From: an uncultured Pseudomonadales bacterium
GTDB lineage: Bacteria; Pseudomonadota; Gammaproteobacteria; Pseudomonadales; Pseudohongiellaceae
Reading direction: 5' to 3'
Assembly: GCA_943789335.1 (NCBI GenBank)
Contig: CALSTS010000004.1
Location: 124,001 to 188,000 of the forward strand
Length of the DNA: 64,000 nucleotides
Shown: positions 19,472-29,072 of the stretch, piece by piece
How the letters are laid out: each line of letters opens with the position of its first letter
Position numbering within the stretch: the first letter of the stretch is position 1
The notes under the pieces: generated by a model
The model's input: only the letters and a program-made list of their open reading frames with translations
The model's database searches: none
What the model was told of the DNA's origin: nothing
Program-made: the position numbers and the translations under genes

Positions 19472-20467
19472 TTAAGTAGTTTTGAGGCGCTTGCTAACGC
19501 TTTGAATGGCTTTTCTTAGCTTTGGATCAACCTTTATTTCTTGTCGCAGTATACCTACCGTTGTTGACACTGTGCCATAACGCTTTAAGCCAAAGCGGCG
19601 TGCAATATCCTGCAGGGTTACTGCAGATAATTCCTGACAAAGGTGCATCGCTACCCAGCGTGGAACATTCTTGCTTCCTGGCCCGCGAGCTGCAGAATAA
19701 ATACTGCTTTCACTCACCTTGAAATGCCCCGAAACTTCAGCCACGACCCTTTTCATAGAAGGCCTAAGACGAGCCAGTTTACCTTTACCAAGACCGCGTG
19801 GTTTTGCAGGAGCACTTTTAGATTTGGCGCTGATTTTAAATTTATCATTCCCCAAAACAGAAAGCTGGTTCTTACGAGCATAAAAGCTTTTGAGCTCTGG
19901 GTTTGTTCCCTCTGCCACAAAAGCCAAATATTTAGCATAAGGCTTCGCGACTTTGTTTGCTGCTGCGCCACTTAGCAACATTGCCAAAACTTCATTGCAT
20001 TCCAGCCACTGAGGAGCCTTAGCTTTATTGCAATATGCTTCCATGCTAGACCAGTTCGATTTAAGAGCAGGCTTGTTCCCGCGCTTAACCGCACCTGCCA
20101 AATTATGAATGTGGCGTGACACTTCCAGCAAATATGGTTTAGCCTGAACTAACACCGCCTTATAGCGCGAATGGAAAACTGAGCCCTGCTCATTTTTACG
20201 GGCTTGATAAAATTGTGTATACAAGCCGTTAAGCTGGCGCATAAATCGACTTAAATTTCCTTCAGGCGTTTTTAGTAATAAATGATATTCATTTCTTAAT
20301 AAACTATAGGCATGAACTTCCACATTAAAACGGGCACAAGCATCAGCAAGCTCGGCTAAAAAACCTTCATAAAACCTGACACCAGGGAACAGAGTAATTC
20401 CATACTCTGCTTTACTGCTCACATGATAATAAGCGTTTGGATATTCAATACGAAGAGGTCTGGCCAT
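19472..20467 (-). CDS. RAYT-like transposase homologue with lost HUH motif, plus DnaA-C-like domain
   Basis: Homologue of REP-associated tyrosine transposases (Y1_Tnp/IS200-like). The start MARPLRIEYPNAYYHVSS is canonical, as are LKTPEGNLSRFMRQLNGLYT and GSVFHSRYKAVLV. But the metal-binding H-x-H reads N59-E60-Y61-H62, so the first His is Glu, and the usual RYIHLNP segment reads RHIHNLAG, losing the Tyr I take to be catalytic. The C-terminal ~100 residues (VSGHFKVSESSIYSAARG ... DIARRFGLKRYGTVSTTV) resemble the DnaA C-terminal helix-turn-helix. An ATG at 20515 would add 16 residues without family support. No REP-like palindrome flanks the gene. Probably a domesticated DNA-binding protein. Confidence 0.82.
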   Translation of the reverse strand: MARPLRIEYPNAYYHVSSKAEYGITLFPGVRFYEGFLAELADACARFNVEVHAYSLLRNEYHLLLKTPEGNLSRFMRQLNGLYTQFYQARKNEQGSVFHSRYKAVLVQAKPYLLEVSRHIHNLAGAVKRGNKPALKSNWSSMEAYCNKAKAPQWLECNEVLAMLLSGAAANKVAKPYAKYLAFVAEGTNPELKSFYARKNQLSVLGNDKFKISAKSKSAPAKPRGLGKGKLARLRPSMKRVVAEVSGHFKVSESSIYSAARGPGSKNVPRWVAMHLCQELSAVTLQDIARRFGLKRYGTVSTTVGILRQEIKVDPKLRKAIQSVSKRLKTT

Positions 20468-20620
20468 GATTGTTTTCTCTGCAGCAATAATAAACTTTGA
20501 AAGCCCAGCCTTCAAAATGTTATAGCGGGCTGCTTTATCAACAAATGAAACTGTCTAACTGGTTTTCAGAATAAACAATTTTTCAACAAGATTGAACCTA
20601 CAAATAGGGTAAAAATAAGA

Positions 20621-21577
20621 TTATTTTTCAGCAATAAAAATTGCACGTTTAGGCGCCGGCAACCCTTCAATAGTCTTGCTTGGGTCCTTTTCATCTAGCG
20701 CTTGAGGTAGAGATTCAAAATTCATCCATTGTGTACTGCGTTGTTCCTCAATTGAAGTAACCGAAACATCTAACAATCTGACATTTTTATATCCAGCTTT
20801 TATCAACCAGCTTTCCAGCGTGGCGCAGCTTGGTAAAAACCAGACATTAGGCATCCTTGCATAACGTTCTTCAGGTATTAATGACATCCCTTTTTCGCCG
20901 TCAATCACTAATGTTTCTATGACCAGCTCGCCGCCCTTGCGCAAACAATCTTTTAGCGCATACAAATGATCAATAGGCGAACGTCGATGGTAAAGCACTC
21001 CCATCGAAAAAACCGTATCAAATGCTTCTAGTTTCTCAGGAATAGCCTCCAAGGCCAAAGGCAAGACATAAACTGGCGGTTCAGTTAAAAAATGTCGAAT
21101 AGCCCAATACTGCATACTAAATAGTAAATGTGGATCAACACCGATAACTATTCTTGCGCCAGCGCCTGCCATTCGCCAACAGTGATACCCATTCCCACAG
21201 CCAACATCCAGCACTTTTCTATCAGTAAGCGGACTGATCTCTGTTTTTAAGCGATCCCATTTCATGTCTGATCGCCATTCAGTATCAATACCCAAACCAA
21301 ACAAAGATATTGGCCCTTTGCGCCACGGCTGTAGACCCAACAATAAATTTTTTAACTGATCTTTTTCAGAATTATTAAGCTGCTTAGCATCACCAATACG
21401 CAAATCCTGAAGCATGTCATATGAAGATGGAGAGACTTCCGGCAAAGAATCTAAGACCTGTTTCCATTTTGCAAAATCGCCGTGATTTATTTGCGCGAGG
21501 AAAGTCTCAGGCATTGCGTCTGCCAGCCTGGCAAGCTTGGTATTTTTGACTTGTGCTTTTAAATTCAGAGTAATCAA
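20621..21577 (-). CDS. cmoB: tRNA U34 carboxymethyltransferase CmoB
   Basis: Transfers the carboxymethyl group of carboxy-SAM to 5-hydroxyuridine at tRNA wobble position 34, giving cmo5U. The 318-residue protein has the CmoB start, LQPWRKGPISLFGLGIDTEW, the SAM-fold motif VLDVGCGNGYHCWRMAG, GVDPHLLFSMQYWAI and FSMGVLYHRRSPIDHL. All are characteristic. It lies 53 nt after the frameshifted cmoA, which makes the carboxy-SAM cofactor, as in most gammaproteobacteria. Confidence 0.96.
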   Translation of the reverse strand: MITLNLKAQVKNTKLARLADAMPETFLAQINHGDFAKWKQVLDSLPEVSPSSYDMLQDLRIGDAKQLNNSEKDQLKNLLLGLQPWRKGPISLFGLGIDTEWRSDMKWDRLKTEISPLTDRKVLDVGCGNGYHCWRMAGAGARIVIGVDPHLLFSMQYWAIRHFLTEPPVYVLPLALEAIPEKLEAFDTVFSMGVLYHRRSPIDHLYALKDCLRKGGELVIETLVIDGEKGMSLIPEERYARMPNVWFLPSCATLESWLIKAGYKNVRLLDVSVTSIEEQRSTQWMNFESLPQALDEKDPSKTIEGLPAPKRAIFIAEK

Positions 21578-21630
21578 AGATGCTTTGGCGAGAACGCATA
21601 TATTTTAACTGCCAACCATTTTATTGCGAA

Positions 21631-22366
21631 CTATTTGACTGCGAACATAGATGCAAAGTTAAAGCACTGGAACCACGGCTCAAACAAAGAAAACCCCGCT
21701 GCTTCTGACTCTCGACCTGATGCTGCTTCAATAGTTTCTGGAATTAAAACATTTTCCAGTGCAGACCGCTTACGGCTAATTTCCAAGTCCGAATAACCAT
21801 TTGCTTTTTTAAATTGGTGGTATAACTCGATATATAACGCATTTTTTTCGGTATCGGAAAACATAACTTTTTCTGAAATAATGAGTATGCCGCCTGGAAT
21901 CGAGCGCGTCATATATTTTTTTAATTATCTTGTCTCGCTGTTTCGGAGCAACAAATTGTAAGGTGAAATTCAACACTACAACAGATGCGTTTGACAGCTC
22001 TGTATCCTGAATATCTTCGCAGCGTAGTTCCACTGGTAATAAATCTGCAGTTTTATTAAGCCTAATGATTCCTCGACAGCGTTCAATCATTGCCGATGAA
22101 TTGTCGACGGCAACTATGGCGCAACTATCAAGCTTAAGCTGCTGCAATAAGAAAGTAACCGCTCCTAACGAACAGCCCAAGTCATAAAGCTTGGTATTGC
22201 TGCTTGCATATTGCTCAGCCAAAACAGCAATCATTCTTACGATAAGCGCATAACCAGGCACAGAGCGATTCACCATGTCAGTAAATACACTAGCGACCTT
22301 GTCATCAAAAACAAAATCTACTAATGCATCATCGTAAAGAAAAATATTGTCTTTGTTCGAGTTCAT
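21631..22366 (-). pseudogene. cmoA: Carboxy-SAM synthase CmoA, one frameshift
   Basis: CmoA converts SAM and prephenate to carboxy-SAM, the donor used by CmoB next door. The first part reads DDALVDFVFDDKVASVF, YDLGCSLGAVTFLL and VVLNFTLQFVAPKQRDKI; after KKIYDALD the frame slips and the rest continues in the next frame as PGGILIISEK, QFKKANGYSDLEISRKRSAL and WFQCFNFASMFAVK. One surplus T in GATTCC near 21900 explains the break: GAT CCA GGC GGC gives the expected DPGG. No other damage is visible. Confidence 0.9.
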
Positions 22367-22386
22367 TAATTATTTAAACTTCTGCC

Positions 22387-22800
22387 TCAGAATAGCCTCG
22401 GGCCTGTAAAGATTTCTTTAATTGCCTCTAGCAGTTGCCGCCAGCCTGTTCTGGAGAGACTTCTTGAGCCAAACTAAAATCCAAGTCTCCCATTTTATCT
22501 ATTGGGATTAAGTGAATATGCGTGTGAGGAACTTCCAGAGCCGACGATTACTGAAACCCCGATCCTTTTACAGGGAATCACCCCTTTTATCGCCTTTGCA
22601 ATTTTTTGCGCTACCACCATTAAATGGGCAGCAGTTTCCGGCGGCACGTCATCCCAATGATTCACTTCCATTTTTGGAATAACCATAAGGTGACCTTCCC
22701 TTATTGGCTGGATAGTCATAATTGAAAAACACAATTCGTCTTCCCAAACAAAATGTCCTGGAATTTTTTTATTTAATATTTTTGTAAAGATGCTTGCCAT
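22387..22800 (-). pseudogene. HIT family nucleotide hydrolase/transferase, two frameshifts
   Basis: Histidine-triad protein; family members hydrolyse nucleoside phosphoramidates or dinucleotides. The frame from 22800 gives MASIFTKILNKKIPGHFVWE, REGHLMVIPKMEVNHWDDV and CKRIGVSVI. After a shift near 22538 the triad itself appears in another frame as EVPHTHIHLIPIDKMGDLDF, and after a second shift near 22440 the tail reads RQLLEAIKEIFTGPRLF with a TGA at 22387. The directly readable frame stops at 22495 and lacks the triad. Confidence 0.85.
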
Positions 22801-22866
22801 TGCCTTGCCCTCTGCTAACGGGGTTGCAAACTATAGCACAGGCTCATAGGTGGGAATAAATGGATT

Positions 22867-23328
22867 TCAAATCGGTAACTTAGTGGTGCTAATAACCTGT
22901 CTCAATACGAAGCTGGAATGTACATCCGTCACTCCTGGAATCTTGGTGATTTTATTCAATAAAAAGTCTTGATACACCTCCATATCTTGCACAGCTATCT
23001 TTAACAAATAATCAGCAGACTGCCCTGCTATCAACAAACACTCCAGCACTTCCGGATAGCTTTTAATCATCTTTTCGAAATGCTCAAAGCGATCAGGCGT
23101 ATGTTTGTCCATATTTATCTGTATAAGTGCAATGAGCTTTAGACCCAATTTTGATGCATTCAATAAGGCTGTATAGCCCTCTATCATGCCGCTCTCTTCC
23201 ATCTGCTTCACTCGCCGCAAACAAGGCGAAGGAGACAAGCCAATAGCATCAGCTAGCTCTAGATTACTGATACGGCCATTCTTCTGTATTTCTTCCAGTA
23301 TGCGTTTATCTGTTCTATCAAGTTCCAT
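22867..23328 (-). CDS. Lrp/AsnC family transcriptional regulator
   Basis: Leucine-responsive-type regulator of 153 residues from the ATG at 23328, where the family begins (MELDRTDKRILEEIQKNGRI). An N-terminal helix-turn-helix (LELADAIGLSPSPCLRRVKQ) is followed by a RAM ligand-binding domain with AGQSADYLLKIAV and the terminal GVTDVHSSFVLRQV. An in-frame ATG at 23361 is also possible. It is divergent from leuA; the ~210 nt between them is very AT-rich, as expected for an Lrp target, and leuA is a plausible regulatory target. This is inference, since no operator was identified. Confidence 0.9.
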   Translation of the reverse strand: MELDRTDKRILEEIQKNGRISNLELADAIGLSPSPCLRRVKQMEESGMIEGYTALLNASKLGLKLIALIQINMDKHTPDRFEHFEKMIKSYPEVLECLLIAGQSADYLLKIAVQDMEVYQDFLLNKITKIPGVTDVHSSFVLRQVISTTKLPI

Positions 23329-23538
23329 TAATGCCACCACCTGTTTGTTACTAAGCAACACTTAAATCATAATATGCTCTTATATATCATATAAATAGCA
23401 TATATTTTTATTAATCTAACAATTTTTAGCTATTTATATCTATATTTGCCAAAATTATAACAATATTAGCAACAATTGCTCGTAAAAGTTCGTGTACAAT
23501 GTCTGCCTCGAAACAAACAACTGATGTGGAGCAAGATC

Positions 23539-25212
23539 GTGAGTCGTTATAGCCATTCTAAATATCAAGCCTTTCAGCCTGTTCAATTGCCAGATAGATC
23601 CTGGCCGAATAAGGTCATCAATAAAGCACCTACCTGGTGCAGCGTTGATTTGAGAGATGGCAATCAGGCTCTGATCGAGCCCATGTCCGTTGCACAAAAA
23701 AAAAGCTATTTGCGCTGCTGGTTGATATTGGCTTTAAGGAAATTGAAGTTGGCTTCCCTGCTGCTTCGCAGCCAGATTATGATTTCGTTCGCTGGTTAAT
23801 TGAAGACAAGCAGATTCCCGACGATGTCACGATTCAGGTATTAACTCAGGCACGCACAGCACTTATAGACAAAACGTATGAAGCCTTAAAAGGCGCAAAA
23901 AAAGCCATTGTGCACATGTATAACTCAACGTCAGTGGTACAGCGTGAGAAAGTTTTTAAACTGGATAAAGCGGGCATTATTGATATAGCCGTTAATGGCG
24001 CCAAAGATGTCATGCGCTGCGCCGAACAAAGACCAGAAACCGATTGGTATTTCCAATATTCCCCAGAAAGTTTTACTGGCACCGAGCTAGACTTTGCCGT
24101 TGAAGTTTGTGATGCAGTCACCGATATCTGGCAGCCTACACCAGAACGTAAAGTTATCCTGAATCTGCCTTCCACTGTGGAAATGGCCACACCAAATGTT
24201 TATGCCGATCAAATTGAATGGTTTTGTCGTCACGTTAAAAAACGCGATTCCGTGATTATCAGTTTACACACACACAATGATCGCGGTTGCGGTGTTGCGG
24301 CGTCCGAACTGGGCTTGATGGCAGGCGCTGAGCGCGTGGAAGGTACCTTGTTAGGCAATGGTGAACGCACAGGCAATTTGGATGTTGTTGTCATGGGTAT
24401 GAACATGTACAGCCAGGGCGTTGATCCTGAGCTTAATTTTAGCGACATGGATCGCATATGCGCAGTTGTTAAAGAATGCACCCAGATTGATATACAGCCT
24501 CGCCATCCTTATGCAGGCAGCCTGGTTTTTACTGCTTTTTCCGGCAGCCATCAGGACGCTATCAAGAAAAGTCTGAACGTACATCAGGAAGATGACGCCT
24601 GGGAAATCGCCTACCTGCCAATTGACCCGCGCGATGTCGGGCGAACCTATCAAGACGTCATCAGGGTTAACAGCCAGTCTGGCAAAGGCGGGGTCGCCTA
24701 TGTGCTAGACAATAAGTATGGTTATCAATTGCCCCGCTGGTTGCAGATTGAGTTCAGCCGCATTGTGCAAAAAGCCGCAGAAGATAGCGGCCAGGAGATT
24801 GCCCCAGAAGAAATCTGGCAATTATTTGAGCAAAGCTATCTGAACCTCTCATCTCCACTTATCTTGCAGACTTTTTCTATAGAAAAAAGCGGCGAAAAAG
24901 AAACCGTTTCAGGCACTATAGATTTGGAAGGCCAAGAATTCCATGTGCAGGGCCAAGGCTCTGGCATGCTCGCTGCATTCAGCAATGCCCTACAAAGCAC
25001 TTTGGGAATTGAGTTCCAGTTACTGGAATATGGTGAACATGCTCTAAGTCCAGAGCTCAACCGCCGAGGCAGTGACTTATATTCAGCTAAAATATGAAAA
25101 TGACCGCTATACCGGCATAGCGGTTAATGAGGACATCGTGACGTCTTCTGTTAACGCCTTATTAAATGGCGTTGGCCAGATTATGCATGCCAGAAAGCAG
25201 TTGGCAGCTTAA
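23539..25212 (+). pseudogene. leuA: 2-isopropylmalate synthase LeuA, two compensating frameshifts
   Basis: Condenses acetyl-CoA and 2-oxoisovalerate in the first committed step of leucine synthesis. GTG at 23539 has GGAG 8 nt upstream and gives [15 protein letters not shown], then [19 protein letters not shown] run of nine A at 23696-23704, where ten are expected, shifts the frame; the protein resumes as [18 protein letters not shown]. The metal-binding HTHNDRGCG follows. A second shift near 25060 moves the tail to EAVTYIQLKYENDRYTG and NEDIVTSSVNALLNGVGQ, ending with a TAA at 25210-25212. The two shifts compensate and total length is 558 codons, the normal size of this LeuA class. Confidence 0.92.
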
Positions 25213-25255
25213 TCTTACAAAATAATCCACTTTTTATAAGCATTAGCGCTTTTTA

Positions 25256-25952
25256 ATGGCATATTTTCCCACATTTTTCTTTGATTTCAATATTACACGC
25301 TCAAAACGTAAGACTTTGTCAATCATTATCAAAAGTGGGAAAGTTGAAGTTAAATCTCCATATAATTTGCCTGATGTGGATATTTTTTCATTTGTCGCAG
25401 AAAAGCAAGGCTGGATCGAAAAACACCTAGCCGAACAAGAAGTTAAGCTTACCCAGAAACTGGTTATCACAGACGGTTATGACGTGATGTTCTTTGGTCA
25501 ACCGCGCCGCATTGAAGTAATTTACGCTAGCAGACCAAAAGTAGAAATAACAGATGACCGTCTGCTGATTTATAGCCGCAGTAATGAGCCCGAAGTCTTA
25601 GAAAAGCATTTTTCAAAATGGTTAAAGCTTCAGGCAAGTGAGTACATGACGACACAAACAATAAAAACCGCTCGCGCACTCGGTGTTGAAGAAAGATTGC
25701 AAGAAGTGGTCTTCAGAAAAACTAAAACCAAATGGGGACACTGCGGGTCGGACGGCACGATTCAATATAACTGGCTCACCATGATGGCGCCTAAAGAAGT
25801 CATTGATTATTTAATTGCGCATGAGAGTAGCCACCTCGTATCATATGAATCATTCCAAACGATTTTGGCAAACAGTTGCTTCCGTTTGCCCAGATTATAA
25901 AAATTTAAAAGACTGGTTAAAAACTTACGGGCATCGTTTCTGGACTGAGTAA
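25256..25952 (+). pseudogene. YgjP-like zinc metalloprotease (DUF45/M48 fold), one frameshift
   Basis: Putative metal-dependent hydrolase of the YgjP family. The N-terminal half (VEVKSPYNLPDVDIFSFVAE) and the conserved RKTKTKWGHCGSDGTIQYNW are in one frame, as is the zinc helix DYLIAHESSHL (HExxH-like, with Ser in place of the usual Leu-Cys). Just after it, near 25845, the frame shifts and the essential third ligand region reads HMNHSKRFWQTVASVCPDY, ending DWLKTYGHRFWTE with a TAA at 25950-25952. Function in vivo is unknown. Confidence 0.82.
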
Positions 25953-26057
25953 TATGATGAGCTGTAAGAATCGGAATTTATTTTTATTGGGCAGTGGAAA
26001 GAGCTGGGTTTTTTGCCCATCTACTTAAGTTAACAATAAGTTATTTTTGGCGGAACC

Positions 26058-26483
26058 ATGAACAAAAAATTAAAAGATGTTGAAGGGCAATGTGTTTGCG
26101 GCGCGGTAACATTCTCAATATCTGGCGAAGTATCATCGTTTCATTTATGTTACTGCTCAAGATGCAGGCAATCTACAGGTTCAGCTCATGCCTCAAATAT
26201 TTTTACCAAACCAGAAAATATAACATGGAATTCAGGCAAAGATTTCGTGCAACGGTTCGAGTTAGCGACGGCAAAACACTGGGCCACACAATTTTGTAAA
26301 GCCTGCGGATCAAGTTTGCCTTATCTAAATCGAACCGGTAACTTCCTCGTGGTACCGGCTGGCAGTTTAACATCAGCTTTTGATTTGGCGCCTGATGATA
26401 AAATATTTTGCGATTCAAAAGCCAAGTGGACAGAAAGCATCTCTGGGCTGCCAAAATTTCCTGGATATCCAGACAAATTTTAG
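26058..26483 (+). CDS. GFA-domain (CENP-V/GFA) zinc protein
   Basis: Intact 141-residue member of the GFA family, named after a glutathione-dependent formaldehyde-activating enzyme but mostly of unknown function. The zinc-binding cysteines are GQCVCGAVTF, LCYCSRCRQSTGS and FCKACGSSLPY, and the tail ISGLPKFPGYP is typical. It stands alone between damaged neighbours, with 105 nt upstream and 129 nt downstream. A role in formaldehyde detoxification cannot be inferred from the domain alone. Confidence 0.85.
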   Translation: MNKKLKDVEGQCVCGAVTFSISGEVSSFHLCYCSRCRQSTGSAHASNIFTKPENITWNSGKDFVQRFELATAKHWATQFCKACGSSLPYLNRTGNFLVVPAGSLTSAFDLAPDDKIFCDSKAKWTESISGLPKFPGYPDKF

Positions 26484-26612
26484 TAATGTATTTAAGCATC
26501 TTGCTGCTAAATTCTAGTGAAACGCTCGAAATATATAATAAAACTCAGGCCGGAATCTAAAGTCTAAAATCGTTAGCATGGCTAACTTGCTGAACAAAAA
26601 GAGAAAATAAAA

Positions 26613-27226
26613 ATGGAATTCATCATTGCGCTTTTTGTTTTCTCAGCTTCGGCAACCGTTACACCTGGTCCAAATAATATTATGATATTGGCATCAGGCC
26701 TTAACTTCGGAATCTTAAAAAGCCTGCCGCACTATCTAGGGTTTGTATTGGCTTTCCAATTATGGTTATCCTAATTGGCTTGGGCTTTGGCTTTATATTT
26801 GAAAGATTTCCTGTTGTTCATACTTATATTCGGATTATAGGAATTGCGTATCTTATTTTTTTATCATGGAAGATTGCCTCCAGCGCGCCCAACTCCTTAA
26901 ATGCAAAGCAAGCGAGGCCTTTTTCTTTCCTGCAAGCGGTTTTGTTTCAATGGGTCAATCCAAAAGCCTGGATCATGGCGACAAGTGCCGTCGCAGCCTT
27001 CACATCAGGCAATGCTAATATTCTTCTTCAGGTTTCTATTATTGCTTTGGCGTTTATGGTGGTGGCTTTCCCTTGCACGGGGCTATGGCTCTTTTTTGGC
27101 GTATGGCTTAAGAAATTCTTTAATACTCCGTCACATCAACAAAATTTTAATATCGGAATGGCTATTTTATTAATTCTTTCTATTACGCCCGTTACCTATG
27201 ATTTAATAAAAGAGTTTATAAACTAA
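26613..27226 (+). pseudogene. LysE family transporter, one frameshift
   Basis: Inner-membrane exporter of the LysE/RhtB family, exporting amino acids or derivatives. The start MEFIIALFVFSASATVTPGP and PNNIMILASGLNFG are the family signature (TPGPN). Near 26748 one base is missing: the first frame runs into a TAA, whereas the next continues GFPIMVILIGLGFGFIF, AYLIFLSWKIA and the diagnostic FQWVNPKAWIMA through 27226. About six membrane helices are present when both frames are joined. Confidence 0.87.
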
Positions 27227-27255
27227 CATTACAGTAAAATTATGAGGCGAACTAT

Positions 27256-27546
27256 ATGAGCGTATTTGTTACTTTAGAAATTAATGCTAAGCCAGAAAAT
27301 ACCGCAGCGGTCAAAGGGCTGCTAGCAGAATTGTTTCCTGATACCAGAGCATACGATGGCTGCATTGATATCACTGCTTATCTTAATGACAATGGCTATA
27401 CGTTTATATTTATTGAGAATTGGGAGACTAAAGATAAATATGAAAAATATTTGGCATGGCGTGAAGAAACTGGCTCTCTTGCCGCATTGGGCGCACTTCT
27501 GCAAGGGCCTCCAACTATAAAGTATTTTGAAACAGTAGAAGCATAA
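27256..27546 (+). CDS. Antibiotic biosynthesis monooxygenase-type (ABM) small protein
   Basis: Intact 96-residue ferredoxin-fold protein of the ABM family (dimeric alpha/beta barrel, YgiN-like quinol monooxygenases). MSVFVTLEINAKPENTAAVK, DGCIDITAYLNDNGYTFIF, ENWETKDKYEKYLAWR and a C-terminal EAL-rich segment fit. It begins 29 nt after the LysE gene and may be cotranscribed. Members include quinol and heme oxygenases as well as enzymes of unknown activity; the substrate cannot be told here. Confidence 0.8.
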   Translation: MSVFVTLEINAKPENTAAVKGLLAELFPDTRAYDGCIDITAYLNDNGYTFIFIENWETKDKYEKYLAWREETGSLAALGALLQGPPTIKYFETVEA

Positions 27547-27585
27547 ATAAATTTGTTGTTATTTTGCTCTTAAAAAGGAACACAT

Positions 27586-28007
27586 GTGGCCAACATTGCT
27601 AACTCAGATAGCGACATTCTGGCATGTTTCGATACCATGGCAGAACTTCGCCCTCACTTAATTAAGGATACTTTTTAGCCACCGTCAAAGACATGCAAAA
27701 AGGCGGCTATCAACTGGCTTATATCCGTGAAGGCGCAATCGTTGTGGCAGTAGCTGGTTATCGTATTGCTAGAAACCTTCATATGGGGAAACACCTTTAT
27801 GTCGATGATCTCGTAACCAGGGAAAGCCAGCGCTCAAAAACTTACGGTGAAAGTTTATTGTCATGGCTAAGAGAATTAGCCATAAACGAAGACTGTGCTT
27901 ATCTACACTTAGACTCAGGCACTCATCGAGGCCGCGCCCATAAGTTTTACTTCCAACAAGGATTGAGTATTGCCAGCTATCATTTTAGTGAAAAACTGAT
28001 AAATTAA
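27586..28007 (+). pseudogene. GNAT family N-acetyltransferase, one frameshift
   Basis: GCN5-type acetyltransferase of about 140 residues. GTG at 27586, behind an AAAGGA, opens VANIANSDSDILACFDTMAE and stops at TTTTTAG near 27680. Adding one T gives DTFLATVKDMQKGGYQLAYI, and the rest continues as VVAVAGYRIARNLHMGKHLYVDDLV (the GNAT core beta strands), LDSGTHRGRAHKFYFQQG and a TAA at 28005-28007. The break is therefore a one-base loss in a T-run. Substrate unknown. Confidence 0.83.
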
Positions 28008-28027
28008 TAAATTGATAAATTGATAAA
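27999..28027. repeat. Short tandem repeat, ~3.6 copies of an 8-bp unit
   Basis: Units at 27999-28006, 28007-28014 and 28015-28022 read ataaatta, ataaattg and ataaattg, followed by a partial copy to 28027. The repeat covers the stop codon of the GNAT gene and the start of the gap before tag. Probably slippage-derived AT-rich spacer. Confidence 0.6.
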
Positions 28028-28097
28028 CAGCAATATTGGTAAATTTAGAACGAGCTAATACGCCAAAATAATAACCTCAATATCAGAGTAAACTTTA

Positions 28098-28610
28098 ATG
28101 AGCACCTATTGTGAAGCCTCAATCGGCCATCCTTTCCATGGCCCTTATCATGACAACGAATATGGTTTTCCATTAACTGATGACAATGAATTATTCGAAC
28201 GACTGGTGTTAGAAATAAATCAGGCAGGTTTATCCTGGTTAACTGTCCTAAAAAAGAAGGCCGCTTTTCAAAAAGCTTTTCGGAATTTTAATGTTGCAAA
28301 AGTTGCGCGCTTCAAAGAAAAAGATCGCACCCGCCTATTGGCAGATGCCAGCATTATTCGTAATCGCTTAAAAATCGATGCTGCCATTTCAAATGCCAAC
28401 ACTATTTTAGATTTACAAAAAGAATTTGGATCTTTTCATGCTTGGCTACAACACCATCACCCCATAACAAAGGATGAATGGGTAGCATTATTTAAGAAAA
28501 CTTTTCGCTTTACCGGTGGAGAAATCACTGGCGAGTTCTTGATGAGCACCGGTTATTTAGCTGGCGCACACCATGTTAACTGCCCTATTTATAGAAAATT
28601 GAAAAGCTAG
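28098..28610 (+). CDS. tag: DNA-3-methyladenine glycosylase I
   Basis: Excises 3-methyladenine from alkylated DNA. The 170-residue protein carries the family core YHDNEYGFPLTDDNELFERL, EINQAGLSWLTVLKKKAAF, DASIIRNRLKIDAAI and the C-terminal zinc-site segment GYLAGAHHVNCPIY. It is slightly shorter than E. coli Tag (187) and the N-terminal zinc-ligand context reads STYCEASIG rather than the RCxWxG usual in Tag. It faces the atl gene tail to tail, so two alkylation-damage genes are adjacent. Confidence 0.85.
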   Translation: MSTYCEASIGHPFHGPYHDNEYGFPLTDDNELFERLVLEINQAGLSWLTVLKKKAAFQKAFRNFNVAKVARFKEKDRTRLLADASIIRNRLKIDAAISNANTILDLQKEFGSFHAWLQHHHPITKDEWVALFKKTFRFTGGEITGEFLMSTGYLAGAHHVNCPIYRKLKS

Positions 28611-28653
28611 ACCCGCCCTGGTTAAAACCTTAAAAAAGTGTAGATGGCATAAG

Positions 28654-29003
28654 TTAGAATTCAAGTTTAAATAGAATGTCATCCAAACTTGGCTGCCATT
28701 TATATTCATCCATCTGAACGCGGTTTTTAATAACTGCCACGCCCTCATCTTGCAGTAAGCCGGCCTGCTTTAAACTCGCGTTTCGATCCCGCTTTAAAAG
28801 CAAGCTGGCCATTTGCGCGCAACACCCTGTACCAAGGCACTTGCATGGCTGCTGGTGCATAAGCCATACATCTGCCTACTAGTCTTGCTCTGCCCGGCAA
28901 GCCTGCCAGAGTCAGCTATTTGCCCATAACTAGCGACTTTTCCAGCAGGGATTGTCAACACTGTTTGCCAGATATGTTCGTAGTTTTTATTGGTGGAGGT
29001 CAA
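28654..29003 (-). pseudogene. atl: Alkyltransferase-like protein (Atl), frameshifted
   Basis: Non-catalytic relative of O6-alkylguanine-DNA alkyltransferases that binds alkylated guanine and flags it for nucleotide excision repair. The N-terminal YEHIWQTVLTIPAGKVASYG is in the first frame; after a shift near 28905 the core reads LAGLPGRARLVGRCMAYAP and VPWYRVLRANGQLAF. Trp replaces the methyl-accepting Cys of PCHRV, the mark of Atl. A second shift near 28785 leads to SLKQAGLLQDEGVAV and a TAA at 28654. Confidence 0.83.
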
Positions 29004-29072
29004 AGAAGTAACTATGCTATTTTATGTTGCTATGAGATTATATAAAGGCTGTAAAAATAATATTTCTAATTT

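Noticed and set aside
24230..25060. Antisense reading frames across leuA (several over 70 codons) as real genes
   Set aside because: They are in the complement of a conserved protein-coding gene, have no family match, and lack ribosome-binding sites.
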